54,284 nucleotides of DNA. It comes from Isotricha intestinalis (Eukaryota > Ciliophora > Litostomatea > Vestibuliferida > Isotrichidae). Each line of letters starts with the position of its first letter. The stretch's first letter is position 1. The translations under genes were made by a program, and so were the position numbers. The DNA lies in NCBI GenBank assembly GCA_023807065.1, contig JAJJLU010003555.1, positions 1-54,284 on the forward strand, given 5' to 3'. Shown here in pieces: positions 9,338 through 19,278 of the stretch. The notes below the pieces were generated by a model. It did no database searches. It saw only the letters and a program-made list of their open reading frames with translations, and had not been told where the DNA came from.

Positions 9338-11005
9338 TTATTTTAATTCATTATCATATAAAAAATCAAATAAAGTAGGTTCTTTTTTAATACTTTCATG
9401 ACTTACATAATTAATTTTTTCTTTTTGAAATAAAGCAAAAGGATAAATATCAACTTTTCTTTTTGGGACATAAATAAATTTTTTATCTCTTTTTTTAATA
9501 TTAGAAGCTAATTCTTCTATTTTATTTTGTTCTTCTAATTTCCTTTGATTAGCAGTTGAAATTTTATGTTGTAAATCAATTTTTTCTTGAATTTCTTTTA
9601 AAATTTCTTTATTTGAGGGATTTTTCTTATATTCTTCATATTTAGCATTTAAATAATTAAAAGATATTTCTATTGCTGTTATCATATATGATAATTTGTT
9701 TTCTTTTGTTATACATCCGTCTATTTCTTTATTAAAATTAATATTAGTTAATTCACCTGATAATTCTTCTATTATATGATTATAATATGTTTTTGATTTT
9801 ATATATAATGAATCTTTTAATTTTTTTGGTTTTTCATATGATTGTTTTTTTCCTTTTTTTCCAGGAGAATAACTTTTAGATTTAATAATATTTTTCTTCT
9901 CATTTTCTAAATTTTGATTTCTTAATTTTAATAAATTTAATAATTTTTCCTTTTCTTGAATTTCATTTTCTAAAGTAATTTCAAAGCCAGTAAGTTTTTC
10001 TTCTTCATAATATTTTTTTTTAATTAAATCTTTTTCTCTTTCTTTCTTGTTATATTCATCTAATAATTTTAAATTCTTCATTTTTGCTCTTTCAAACCAA
10101 TCTTCAAAATCACTTAAATCTTGAAAAATTAATTGATTATTATATTCATTTTTTAAAGTTTCTTTCAAATTATTTGTTATTATTCCTTTATCTAATCTAA
10201 TTTGAAAAGAAATCCATTTTTCTATTAAAATTTTATTACTTTCAACTTTTTTAATTTGACTTTTTAAATTATTAACTTCTTTTAAAATAGAACTTAATTG
10301 AGAAGTTAATTCTTCATTTTTTATTTTTTCTTCTTTCATTTGATTATTTAATTTCTTTAAAGCATTATTATATTTCTGAATAAAATTATGTTCTAAATCA
10401 TCTTTATATTTCCCCATAATTTTAATAGTATTATCTAAACTTTGAATTTCTTTCTTAATATTGTCTTCAATTCTTTTTTTACTTTCTTCTTTAATTTTTA
10501 AATTATATCTTGCTAAAATAATGCTTTTAGTTTTTTCAATATATTCAGAACTAGTGTCTCTAACTTTAGTTCTTTCTCTTTTAAAATTTAAAATAACTTT
10601 TTTTTGAGGAGGATGAACCCAAAATTTATCATATAAATTAGATAAATTGTTTGCTTCATATTTCTTATCACAACAATAAATCATTGTTGGAGGTTTTCTT
10701 TTGATTGAAGGTAAAATTCTTCCTGATTCAGTTGGTTTAAAATCAAATAATTCTCTCATAATATTTTCTGATCTATTTGGTTGAGTTTCTATGTTTCTTA
10801 TTTCACTTATTTCTGTTAAGTATATGTCTGTTTTATTCGGCTCAGTACTTTCATTTGGAAGGTTTTGAGATTCAAATATTGAAGAATTTAAATATCTTTG
10901 GTTTATGTTCAATTGACGAGATTTTAATATACGACTTGATATTAAAATGTTTGAACTATCTTCTGTTATTTTTGAAGAGTTATTTGAACTTTTTTGCATT
11001 TTCAT
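9338..11005 (-). CDS. Coiled-coil protein, possibly DUF4200/axonemal type
   Basis: A 555-residue protein, mostly coiled coil between ~170 and ~510. Residues 1-125 are Ser/Asn-rich and probably disordered. The segment beginning SEYIEKTKSIILARYNLKIK and the later EKWISFQIRLDKG are reminiscent of DUF4200 coiled-coil proteins of ciliary axonemes (the CFAP73/CFAP100 group), but this is a memory-based resemblance. The C-terminus (PTLFDFLYDNELK) is acidic. If the assignment holds, the cell is ciliated. Two Met codons (residues 1 and 3) are equally usable starts. No membrane segment or enzyme motif is present. Confidence 0.7.
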   Translation of the reverse strand: MKMQKSSNNSSKITEDSSNILISSRILKSRQLNINQRYLNSSIFESQNLPNESTEPNKTDIYLTEISEIRNIETQPNRSENIMRELFDFKPTESGRILPSIKRKPPTMIYCCDKKYEANNLSNLYDKFWVHPPQKKVILNFKRERTKVRDTSSEYIEKTKSIILARYNLKIKEESKKRIEDNIKKEIQSLDNTIKIMGKYKDDLEHNFIQKYNNALKKLNNQMKEEKIKNEELTSQLSSILKEVNNLKSQIKKVESNKILIEKWISFQIRLDKGIITNNLKETLKNEYNNQLIFQDLSDFEDWFERAKMKNLKLLDEYNKKEREKDLIKKKYYEEEKLTGFEITLENEIQEKEKLLNLLKLRNQNLENEKKNIIKSKSYSPGKKGKKQSYEKPKKLKDSLYIKSKTYYNHIIEELSGELTNINFNKEIDGCITKENKLSYMITAIEISFNYLNAKYEEYKKNPSNKEILKEIQEKIDLQHKISTANQRKLEEQNKIEELASNIKKRDKKFIYVPKRKVDIYPFALFQKEKINYVSHESIKKEPTLFDFLYDNELK

Positions 11006-11471
11006 TTTTGGTTATTTATTTATTATTTATTTTTTTTTTTTGGTTTTATTTGTTAGATGTAAAATAAATTAAATTTTAAATGAATATTTATATATTAATT
11101 AACTTTTCTTATTGAATCTTAATATTTTTTATTTTTATTCATTTTATTTTTATTCAAAATTACATTATATTTCTTAATATAGGAATTTTTTTTCTATTTG
11201 AATATTATCATCATTAAAATAAGTGATTTAATATCATATTTTTTAAAAAAATATAAAACAATAATCTTTAAATGGAAGACTTCATAAATGCTTTCTTATT
11301 TTTTTTATTAAAAATTTTTACTAATATTTTCTAAAATATTTAATATAATATTTATATTCAAAATTTTCATCCTAAGTATTTTAATTTAATTTTTTTTAGG
11401 TTAGAATATATTTTTTAAATTTAAAATAAAAAAATAAATAAAAAAATTATTATTTTAAAGTTTTTAAATCT
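11006..11471. promoter_or_regulatory. Divergent intergenic region between coiled-coil gene and VPS41-like gene
   Basis: This 466-base AT-rich gap separates two divergently transcribed genes and must hold both start regions. I see homopolymer A and T runs but no recognisable promoter element, RNA gene or coding frame. Confidence 0.4.
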
Positions 11472-14057
11472 ATGGAAAATTATATAGATATACAATATAT
11501 AACAAATATATTAAATTTAGGTTTTTATTCTTCTTCAAAAATCCTATATTTTGAAGTATGTAAAAATTACATAATATTTATGCTTCAAACAAATGATATA
11601 ATAATATATAACATTAAAACCGGGAAATCCTTAAATAAACATTATACAAATGAAGTAAATTTAATAAAATCTCATAAAGATAAATTATTCATAGTAAAAG
11701 AAAAAGAATTAATATTAATGAATTTAGAAACTTTCGAACCTTTAATTTCATATGATTTAGGAGAAATAATATATTCAATAACATTATTTGATACAAATCA
11801 ATTAGAATCAGTTTATGTAAATTCATTTCATGAAATAAAATATTTTGCAAAAGGAAGAAAAGATAAAATAGTAAAAAATTTATATAAAGAAACATCAAAA
11901 ATAAATTCTTTAATTTTTCAAAAAGGAATTTTATTATGGAGTACGAATTATAGTTTAAAAGTATTTAATTTAGGTTCAAAAAAAATGTTAATAAAAAAAA
12001 TATTTCAAAATCCAAATCCTAAAAATTTTCCAATTGATTGTTTTTTATATAATAATATATTATGTGTTAATGTTCATAAAGAAGAAATTTTTGTTTTCCA
12101 TCTTCCAACTGAAGAACAACCTTTTCCAATTGAATTAATTCATTTAAATCAAAAAAATATATTTAATGATTATTTTATTGGAGTTTGGATTAATAATTCC
12201 TTAAATAAACTGTCTTTACTTTCTTATCAAGAAAATTCTGTTAATTTAAAAATAATGAAAATTAATTCTAAAGTACAAAATCAAAAAAGTGAAATTTACT
12301 TTGAAAAAAAATTTAAATATATTTATTCTGAAGATACTTTTAATTTTATTTTTGCAAAATCTATTTCTTCAGTTTTTTTATATAATAAAACAGAAATATA
12401 CTTTGTTACTATAATTGATAAAGTAAAAAAAATGTTTAGAGATATTAATGAAGAAGATGGAATTACAATAAATAATTTAGAAATTATTTATTCAAATTTT
12501 TCTTCTTTTAATTTAAATGAAAAATATTTTGTTTTAATTAAAATTATTGAAAATGATTCTAATAATAAAGATATTCAAAGTGTTGGAGGAATTCATATTG
12601 AAAAATTTGAGTTTTTATTTCAAGTAATTTTTGGAGAAAAAAATCCAAATAAAAATATTTTCCATCTTTATAATAATTTTGTTTTATTTCTTTGGAAAAA
12701 AAATCGATTTTTAAAATTATATAAAATGATTAAACAATATTTTAATAGTTTATTAAGTGAAAAAAGTAAAAGAGAAATAATTTATTTGTATTTAAAAAAT
12801 AATTTATATAATGAATTAATCAAATTTATTGAAGAAGATACACGAAAAATAGAAGTTTCAAAAGAATTAATTAAAATTTTTAATGAATATACAAACCCAC
12901 AAAAAAATGAAAAATTTGAAAAAGCTATTTTTTGCTTAGGTCATATATATAGAAAAAATGGTAATTATTCAAAATCAATTGAATTATTTATAAGTATAAA
13001 AAAACAAGATGATATATTTAAAATATTATCAACTGGAAATCAAGATTATATATTTAAATATCCTCAACTATTTAATTTATTAGATATGTCTAAATTAATG
13101 AAAGTTCTTGACTTTATTTATTATAAAGATTATAATCTTTGTCAAAAATTTTATGATAAATTATTTTCTCTTTGTAATGAAAAGTCATTAGCTTTATTTA
13201 CTTTTAATATAATTGAATTTGAAAAAAATAGATTATTAATAAGTAAAGAAATAGCAGAAAAATTATTTAATATAACATTAAAATATGGAATTGAAATTGA
13301 ATTTATAAACATATCAAAAAAAAATTACGTAACAATATTATTAAAATTTCTAAACACATATGATAAATTTGATTATAATAAATTAATAGAACAAAATAAA
13401 GAAGAATTAGAAAAAAAGCAAAATTACGAAATTTACGTTTCAATATTAACATATATAAATAATTATAAACAAATAATTGATATATATATAGATATAGTAA
13501 GTGATCCTGAAAAATGTATTAAATTCATAGAAAATGCAAATTTAGATGATAATACAAAAAATGAAATATATAATTATTTAAAAGATAAAATAAATAATTC
13601 TAAAAGTTTATCAAGTGCTAAAAAATTATATTTTATTTTACAATTCCAAGATGATTTTACTAAAGAACATCTTTCCTTAATTGAAGATATTCAATTATCA
13701 GGAAATAAAGATAATATTGAATATGTTTTAATGATTTTAGAACAATTAAAATTAAAAGTGGGAATATTACAAATTTCTAAAAATATGGTTAAGGATTATT
13801 TAGGTGATATGTTATATTATAGGAAATTATATAAAAATTTTGGAAAGAATATTAAATTTGAAAATGATTTATCTATTTTGTGTTCTTTTGATGAATGTGA
13901 AAAAAATCAAAAAATTGAAAAAGGAGAATTTATTATTTGTTTTCAAAGTTGTCAACATTATTTTCATAAAGAATGCATTGAAAATATAAAAGAATTATAT
14001 TTTGATTATGATCCTGATAAAATTAATACTTGTCCTATTTGTTCACAAATAATATAG
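11472..14057 (+). CDS. HOPS tethering subunit, VPS41-like, with RING-H2 finger
   Basis: VPS41 is the HOPS subunit that binds Rab7/Ypt7 and tethers late endosomes to lysosomes or vacuoles. This 861-residue protein is close to the human length (854). The N-terminal ~380 residues read as a beta-propeller; the stretch INSLIFQKGILLWSTNYSLK (~155-175), followed by KVFNL and a FPIDCFLYNN segment, parallels the 'IRSVKWRGHLIAWAN...VKIFD...YPCSLCW' part of VPS41. The middle is helical, as in a clathrin-repeat solenoid. The C-terminus is RING-H2: C804-x4-C809, C827-x-H829-x2-H832-x2-C835, C854-x2-C857. VPS18, VPS11 or VPS8 are alternatives sharing this architecture. It is the only gene here ending in TAG (14055-14057). 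Confidence 0.7.
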   Translation: MENYIDIQYITNILNLGFYSSSKILYFEVCKNYIIFMLQTNDIIIYNIKTGKSLNKHYTNEVNLIKSHKDKLFIVKEKELILMNLETFEPLISYDLGEIIYSITLFDTNQLESVYVNSFHEIKYFAKGRKDKIVKNLYKETSKINSLIFQKGILLWSTNYSLKVFNLGSKKMLIKKIFQNPNPKNFPIDCFLYNNILCVNVHKEEIFVFHLPTEEQPFPIELIHLNQKNIFNDYFIGVWINNSLNKLSLLSYQENSVNLKIMKINSKVQNQKSEIYFEKKFKYIYSEDTFNFIFAKSISSVFLYNKTEIYFVTIIDKVKKMFRDINEEDGITINNLEIIYSNFSSFNLNEKYFVLIKIIENDSNNKDIQSVGGIHIEKFEFLFQVIFGEKNPNKNIFHLYNNFVLFLWKKNRFLKLYKMIKQYFNSLLSEKSKREIIYLYLKNNLYNELIKFIEEDTRKIEVSKELIKIFNEYTNPQKNEKFEKAIFCLGHIYRKNGNYSKSIELFISIKKQDDIFKILSTGNQDYIFKYPQLFNLLDMSKLMKVLDFIYYKDYNLCQKFYDKLFSLCNEKSLALFTFNIIEFEKNRLLISKEIAEKLFNITLKYGIEIEFINISKKNYVTILLKFLNTYDKFDYNKLIEQNKEELEKKQNYEIYVSILTYINNYKQIIDIYIDIVSDPEKCIKFIENANLDDNTKNEIYNYLKDKINNSKSLSSAKKLYFILQFQDDFTKEHLSLIEDIQLSGNKDNIEYVLMILEQLKLKVGILQISKNMVKDYLGDMLYYRKLYKNFGKNIKFENDLSILCSFDECEKNQKIEKGEFIICFQSCQHYFHKECIENIKELYFDYDPDKINTCPICSQII

Positions 14058-14175
14058 TATATTTTTTAAATTATTAAATTATAAAAAATAATTAAAAAGT
14101 AATTTAAAAGAAAATAATTTACTTATTAAAAATATATATTTATATAAAAGGGAATAATACAATGAAAAATATAAT

Positions 14176-15165
14176 TTAAAAAACAATTAATTTATGTGTT
14201 TTCAATAAATTACAATCCCCAAATTTGCCACTAGTGATATTTTGATATAAAGAAGCAATTTTTTCATAAATAATTTCTATTTTTTTTTTGTTGGAATTTG
14301 TATTATTCATAATATAAAAAATCCAATTTCTGAAATAAACTTCAATTTCATTGTTTACATTAGTAATAGCTTTTAATATATCTAAAGCAATTAGGAAAAT
14401 AGAAATAACTTTTAATTGATTTTTATAAAAGCAAAAATCTTCGTTGTAATAAATTAATTTACAAATAAAAAAGCAAATATTTTTATAAGTAAAAAACAAA
14501 TCATTTACAAATAAAATTTGATTTTTATATTTAACTTCAAAATCAAATAAAAGTGAATTAACAAAATCATAAATAGTAAATTTAACTATGTCAAATTTAA
14601 TAGTGAATAAAATTTCTTTTTCAACATATTTAATATTTTCATAACTAAATTTATTTTTTCCTAAAATTTTTTTTATTTGTTCTAATCTTAAAGGAAATAA
14701 ATCTTCCATTTTTGAAGCAATGAAAATAGAACATAAACCAATGATATGAATATCATTAATTTGAATAGTTCTTTTAGTTTTTAAAAAAAATAAATCCATT
14801 ATATTTACACTTAAAAAAAAAGTTTTTGGACTACTTTTATAAGAACTGAATATATCAATCATCCAATCAATCATTTTAATTCTTATATCATTTATTGAAT
14901 TATGTTTTTTTAAGAAATTTTTAGGAAAAGGATTTTCAAATAAAAATGAATTTAAATTTATATTGTTTTTTAATACTAATTTTCTACTTTCTTCTATTCT
15001 AAAATATTCATTTAATGATGTTGTGTTTATTATTTTATAATTTGGATTATTTGAATTATTCGATGATGATGATGTTGAATCCTTTAAACTTTCTTTGTTT
15101 AAATTTTGAGAATTTTTATTTGAGGCTTTTATCTTTGTTATATTAAAAATTTTAGTAGATGTCAT
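14176..15165 (-). CDS. Cyclin, A/B-type
   Basis: A 329-residue cyclin that would activate a cyclin-dependent kinase. Residues ~95-215 are the cyclin box: RIKMIDWMIDIF (the MRxxLVDW motif of A/B cyclins), LSVNIMDLFFLK, then GLCSIFIASKMEDLFPL, matching the 'LIASKYEE' helix, and ENIKYVEKEILFTIKFDI. A second cyclin fold follows (FTIYDFVNSLLFDF onward). The N-terminal 60 residues are Ser/Asn-rich; no clear D-box (RxxL) destruction motif was seen. It is convergent with the VPS41-like gene, 118 bases away. Cyclin identity is well supported; the A or B subclass is not resolved. Confidence 0.87.
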   Translation of the reverse strand: MTSTKIFNITKIKASNKNSQNLNKESLKDSTSSSSNNSNNPNYKIINTTSLNEYFRIEESRKLVLKNNINLNSFLFENPFPKNFLKKHNSINDIRIKMIDWMIDIFSSYKSSPKTFFLSVNIMDLFFLKTKRTIQINDIHIIGLCSIFIASKMEDLFPLRLEQIKKILGKNKFSYENIKYVEKEILFTIKFDIVKFTIYDFVNSLLFDFEVKYKNQILFVNDLFFTYKNICFFICKLIYYNEDFCFYKNQLKVISIFLIALDILKAITNVNNEIEVYFRNWIFYIMNNTNSNKKKIEIIYEKIASLYQNITSGKFGDCNLLKTHKLIVF

Positions 15166-15388
15166 TTTTTTATTTTTTTATTTGATTTTCCGTTAAAAAT
15201 TTTTCACTTTATTAAGTAAATTAATTATTTTTTAAAAAGGTTTTTACTTTTTTTTCATTTTTTAGTGAGAAATTTATTTATTTCATTTTATTTCTTTTGA
15301 TAAATGTATATTATTAATTATTTATTTTATGTATATATATGAAAAATAAGAAATTAATTAATTTGATAATTAATATATTTAATAAAAA

Positions 15389-16144
15389 TTATTTAAATTT
15401 AAAAGGTTTAAACTTCAAAGAATTATAATAATCCTTCATTTCAAATAAAGTTAACATTTTATTAAGTCTATCAGGTAATTTTTTAGGATTAACTTCAGTT
15501 TTATTTATAAATAATTTTGGTTCATCACTGAAATTTCTAGAAATAATTTTATATTTCTTTTTCTTAGATAAATTCAAACAAACATTAATATTATTATTCA
15601 TATTATTTTCATTTTCTTTTCTAAAACTATTAACATTGGATAAATTATGATTTAAATGAGATAAAATTTCTTTATTAGTAATAATTTCTTTTAATTTTTG
15701 ATCTCTTTGTAAAATATTACATTTTTTTTTAATTTGATTATATTTAGGTTTCAAACTAATTTTATTTTCAAATTCTTCTTGTTTTAAAGTTAAAATAGGA
15801 ATTCCTTTCTTATATTCTTCATCTTTAGTAATAATAATGAAATTTCCAAAAGTATTTAGCAAAGAATTTTTAAGTAAATCAGTTCTAGTTGATTCAGGTA
15901 AAATTGGAGTTTTTAATTTTTGATTAATATTCTTATTTAAAAATTTATTCACTTGAAAAGATTCAAATAAAGTTTTTCTATCATGTTCTTCTCTTTCAGG
16001 AGATTTTAATAAATAAGGAAAATAACCATTTGAATAACTTAAATTTTTAATATGTTTTTTTTCCTTTTGTGTGTTGTATCCAAATTTATTTAATGAAATT
16101 GAATTTAAAAAAACTCTTTGTATAGGAAAAGGTTTTTTATCCAT
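15389..16144 (-). CDS. Hypothetical basic protein
   Basis: I do not recognise this 251-residue protein. It is Lys/Asn-rich and basic, with no membrane segment, Cys cluster or enzyme motif. The N-terminus (MDKKPFPIQRVFLNSISL) and C-terminus (DRLNKMLTLFEMKDYYNSLK) are less biased than the middle and may be binding segments. Its start lies 55 bases from the divergent start of the next gene. Coding status rests on a clean ATG-TAA frame and the tight fit between neighbours. Confidence 0.62.
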   Translation of the reverse strand: MDKKPFPIQRVFLNSISLNKFGYNTQKEKKHIKNLSYSNGYFPYLLKSPEREEHDRKTLFESFQVNKFLNKNINQKLKTPILPESTRTDLLKNSLLNTFGNFIIITKDEEYKKGIPILTLKQEEFENKISLKPKYNQIKKKCNILQRDQKLKEIITNKEILSHLNHNLSNVNSFRKENENNMNNNINVCLNLSKKKKYKIISRNFSDEPKLFINKTEVNPKKLPDRLNKMLTLFEMKDYYNSLKFKPFKFK

Positions 16145-16199
16145 AATAATTAAGAAAATTATTTTTATTTTTATTAATAATGATTTAATATAATATTTA

Positions 16200-17552
16200 A
16201 TGAGTGATGAAGAAAAAAAATTATGTAAAGATATTGAAAATATGTTAAATTCATTAGAAAATAAAGTTGATTGGGCTATTGAAATAAGAAAATTAATTGA
16301 AAATTTAACTAAAGAAAATAAAAATATTATTATTCAAAGACTTTTTAATTTAGAAGATGTTTTTCGAGAAATTTGCCAAATTTTAAATAAAACTCTTTTT
16401 TATGTTAAAAGAAATCAAAATGAAAAAAAATATAAAGAAATTGAATTAAATAAACCATTAATTACAAAAATTGAAATTAAAGAAGAAAATGAAATACCCA
16501 ATAAAATTATAGAAAAAGAAAAAATTAATGTTAATAGTATTATAGAAAAAAAAGATGAAATTAAGGATTTAGAAAATAAAAAAAATGATAAAAATGAAAA
16601 AAAAAATTTTTTTAAAAAAAATCCTTTAAATCCTTTGATAATAGATGATAATAATAATTCAAATAATGGAAATGAAATTAAACAAGAAAATAAAAAAGGA
16701 GTTAAAATTAATATTCCTTCAAATAATAATAAAACTCAATTAAATTTTGAATATAATCATTCAAAAAAAGAAATAAATGAAATTTATGGAAATAAAATAA
16801 TAACAAATGAAAATAATAATAATAAAAATATTAATAAAAATTTTGGTTCTATAAAAGTAGATAGAAATTTCACTTCATATAATTTTGAAAATGAAAGATA
16901 TAATATTAAACCAAATGTTAATTCAGAAAAAGAAAAAAAAGAAAAAGAAAAACTAGAAAAAGAAAAATTAGAAAAAGAAAAAAGAGAAAAATTAGAAAAA
17001 GAAAAAAAAGAAAAAGAAAAACTAGAAAAAGAAAAATTAGAAAAGGAAAAAAGAGAAAAATTAGAAAAAGAAAAACTCGAAAAAGAAAAATTAAAAAAGG
17101 AAAAATTAGAAAAAGAAAAAATGGAAAAGGAAAAATTAAAAAATACAAAAATAGAAAAGGAAAAAAAATCATTAAAAGAAATAAAAAATACAGAAGATAT
17201 ATCAAAAGAAATAAATATATCAGAGCCAGAAGAAACATCTTTAAATAATTTAATAATACAAAGTAATAATGAAAGAAATGAATATTCAATAAATCCAATA
17301 GAATTAGCAGAACAAATAAAAAATAGAGAAGATAAAATATATCAATTAATATCAATATTAAATAAAAGAGAAGATTTAAGAGATATGTTAAGTGGTTATT
17401 ATGAAAGAGATATAATTGAATTATTAAATTCTCCTGAATTAGATACTGATATTATTGAAAGTATGTTTTCTACCATTGATGAAATTGAAAAATTAAAATT
17501 AAGAGATAATGATATTTATGAAGAAGAAGATGAAGAATCACATTCTATTTAA
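16200..17552 (+). CDS. Hypothetical protein with KEKLEKEK repeat
   Basis: A 450-residue protein of unknown function. Residues 1-80 form a short helical unit (KVDWAIEIRKLIENLTKENK). Residues ~80-240 are Asn/Lys-rich. Residues ~242-325 are an imperfect Glu-Lys-Leu repeat that would form a long charged single helix. Residues ~355-450 are more complex (NPIELAEQIKNREDKIYQLI, then an acidic tail DEEESHSI) and may be a second helical domain. No catalytic motif. The start is 55 bases from the divergent neighbour, so the two starts share one very small promoter interval. Confidence 0.7.
   Translation: MSDEEKKLCKDIENMLNSLENKVDWAIEIRKLIENLTKENKNIIIQRLFNLEDVFREICQILNKTLFYVKRNQNEKKYKEIELNKPLITKIEIKEENEIPNKIIEKEKINVNSIIEKKDEIKDLENKKNDKNEKKNFFKKNPLNPLIIDDNNNSNNGNEIKQENKKGVKINIPSNNNKTQLNFEYNHSKKEINEIYGNKIITNENNNNKNINKNFGSIKVDRNFTSYNFENERYNIKPNVNSEKEKKEKEKLEKEKLEKEKREKLEKEKKEKEKLEKEKLEKEKREKLEKEKLEKEKLKKEKLEKEKMEKEKLKNTKIEKEKKSLKEIKNTEDISKEINISEPEETSLNNLIIQSNNERNEYSINPIELAEQIKNREDKIYQLISILNKREDLRDMLSGYYERDIIELLNSPELDTDIIESMFSTIDEIEKLKLRDNDIYEEEDEESHSI
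16924..17170. repeat. Purine-rich GAAAAA-type tandem repeat within a coding region
   Basis: Imperfect tandem units of about 9-24 bases built on GAAAAAGAAAAA and TTAGAAAAA, coding Lys-Glu-Lys-(Leu) on the plus strand. The tract is almost all purine on that strand, with T mainly in the Leu codons. The repeats are slightly diverged, with AAG/AAA and CTA/CTC/TTA changes, so this is not a recent expansion. Confidence 0.8.
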
Positions 17553-17727
17553 TTCAATATTAATTTGTGTGTTGTTAACTTAATTTTTTTAATTCAGACA
17601 TAAATTTTTCATTTATTACTTAATTTTATTATAATATAATTTTTAAAAATGATTTTTATATATTATTAATATGATTATACAATTATTAATTTCTTTATAA
17701 TTAAATACCTTTATATAGTTAAAATAA

Positions 17728-19203
17728 TTATTTATTTAACTTAGGAAGAATAAAATCAAATTGTTTAATTCCCATTTTTTTATTACTATTTTTATATAAA
17801 ATCAAAGTTGAATTATTTCCTACTTTAACTAAAGAATGAGTTTTTCTATGAGATTCATTAAATTTTTTTTGTTTCTTAATTTTATTTCTCAAAATATTAT
17901 TATTATTAGTAAAATAATTGTTGTAAAAGGAATTTTCTTTATCACTTGAATATTCTTTTTTATTAAATTTAAAACTCAATAAATTTAAACTTGAATCATT
18001 CCTATTTAAAATATGTTCAAAAACCTGTGCGCTTTTATCTTTAAATTTTTCACTTTCATCTCTTTGAGTTTTTAAATGAAAATTTTCATTAATTATATTA
18101 TTATTATTAGAATCTTCTTGAGAAGAATTTTGAGTAAAATTTATTTTGTTTGAATTTACTAATTTGATTATTGGTTTTATTGGATTATATTCAATATGAT
18201 TTTGTAATTTTAATTTGTGAAAATGATTTTTAAATTTTCCTTTCTTCAATAATATATTTTTTTTTGACGGGTCTATTTTGATATTAAATTTATTTAAAAT
18301 CTTATAATCTTTATTTATGTTTTTATTGATTAAATAAGTTACACAATTTGATATTTTATCATAATTTATATCAAATATTTTTTCTAGAATTTCATTTTTA
18401 AATATTTCTTCATTTAAATCGAATCTTTTTCTTACGAAAAATAATATACTAAAAGCAATTTCTTTAGAAGAAAATTTACATATTAAATTTTCATCTAAAA
18501 TATAATCATCTATTAAACTATAAATTTTTTTATATATTGTTAAAATATTTATTGATTTAGATAATTCATTTTCAAAAATAAAACCAGAAAATAAAATAAC
18601 TTTTATATAAGAATAAATATCTGGTTGAATTAAATTATAATTCAATATTTTTAAATTTTTGATTTCTTGTTTAAATATTTGATTTTTTTTTAAATCATAT
18701 TTTTTAAAAATATAATGATAATCAATTTTATATTTTTTACAATCAATTTCATTAAATTTATGAGATAAAGTATATGAACTTATGGTTATTTTATTTATTT
18801 TTTTTTCTGTTATAATAGTATTATCATTATAACTCATAAATATTTTATCCATAAAATTAATTGCATAAAATAAAGTTCTTAATGAAGAATTAAAATTGTT
18901 TTGTAAAGAATAAATCATTTTTATTTTATCTTTTCTTATTGAAGTATAAAAATTTGGAAATTTAAATTCAACGAAATAATTATCAATAATATAAAATTGG
19001 TTTAAAATAAATAATGGTGAAATATCCAATGTTTTATAAAAAATTTTTGGTTTAATTAAATTGTTTATTTTCATTATTGAATTATTTGTTATTGTGAAAA
19101 TTTTACTACATTCTTCACAAAAAAATATATTGTTTTTAATTAATTTACTTTTACTATGAATACAATAAATATTATTATAGTCGTTATAATTTCCTTTTTT
19201 CAT
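17728..19203 (-). CDS. Cyclin-fold protein with N-terminal zinc-binding motif
   Basis: A 491-residue protein if it starts at the ATG 19203-19201 (MKKGNYND); the frame also runs two codons further to a TTG. Near residues 14-36 it has CIH followed by CEEC, a possible four-ligand zinc site. Residues ~100-330 read as cyclin-type helices: SLRTLFYAINFMDKIFMSYN, then KITISSYTLSHKFNEIDCKK, matching the 'LAA..LIASKFEE' helix of cyclin boxes, then IYSYIKVILFSGFIF. A zinc ribbon before cyclin folds recalls TFIIB-type factors, but the cyclin segment looks closer to cell-cycle cyclins. The C-terminal 160 residues are basic, Asn/Ser-rich and probably disordered. The cyclin fold is moderately supported; the partner is unknown. 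Confidence 0.68.
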   Translation of the reverse strand: MKKGNYNDYNNIYCIHSKSKLIKNNIFFCEECSKIFTITNNSIMKINNLIKPKIFYKTLDISPLFILNQFYIIDNYFVEFKFPNFYTSIRKDKIKMIYSLQNNFNSSLRTLFYAINFMDKIFMSYNDNTIITEKKINKITISSYTLSHKFNEIDCKKYKIDYHYIFKKYDLKKNQIFKQEIKNLKILNYNLIQPDIYSYIKVILFSGFIFENELSKSINILTIYKKIYSLIDDYILDENLICKFSSKEIAFSILFFVRKRFDLNEEIFKNEILEKIFDINYDKISNCVTYLINKNINKDYKILNKFNIKIDPSKKNILLKKGKFKNHFHKLKLQNHIEYNPIKPIIKLVNSNKINFTQNSSQEDSNNNNIINENFHLKTQRDESEKFKDKSAQVFEHILNRNDSSLNLLSFKFNKKEYSSDKENSFYNNYFTNNNNILRNKIKKQKKFNESHRKTHSLVKVGNNSTLILYKNSNKKMGIKQFDFILPKLNK

Positions 19204-19278
19204 ATACAAATTAAATTTAAAAATAATAATAAAAATATATGAAAAAACTTTTGAAATAAATTATTATATTATAATATT

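Noticed and set aside
16918..17355. Hydrophobic Phe/Leu frame resembling a membrane protein
   Set aside because: It is the antisense of the Lys-Glu repeat; AAA/GAA antisense always gives Phe/Leu/Ser.
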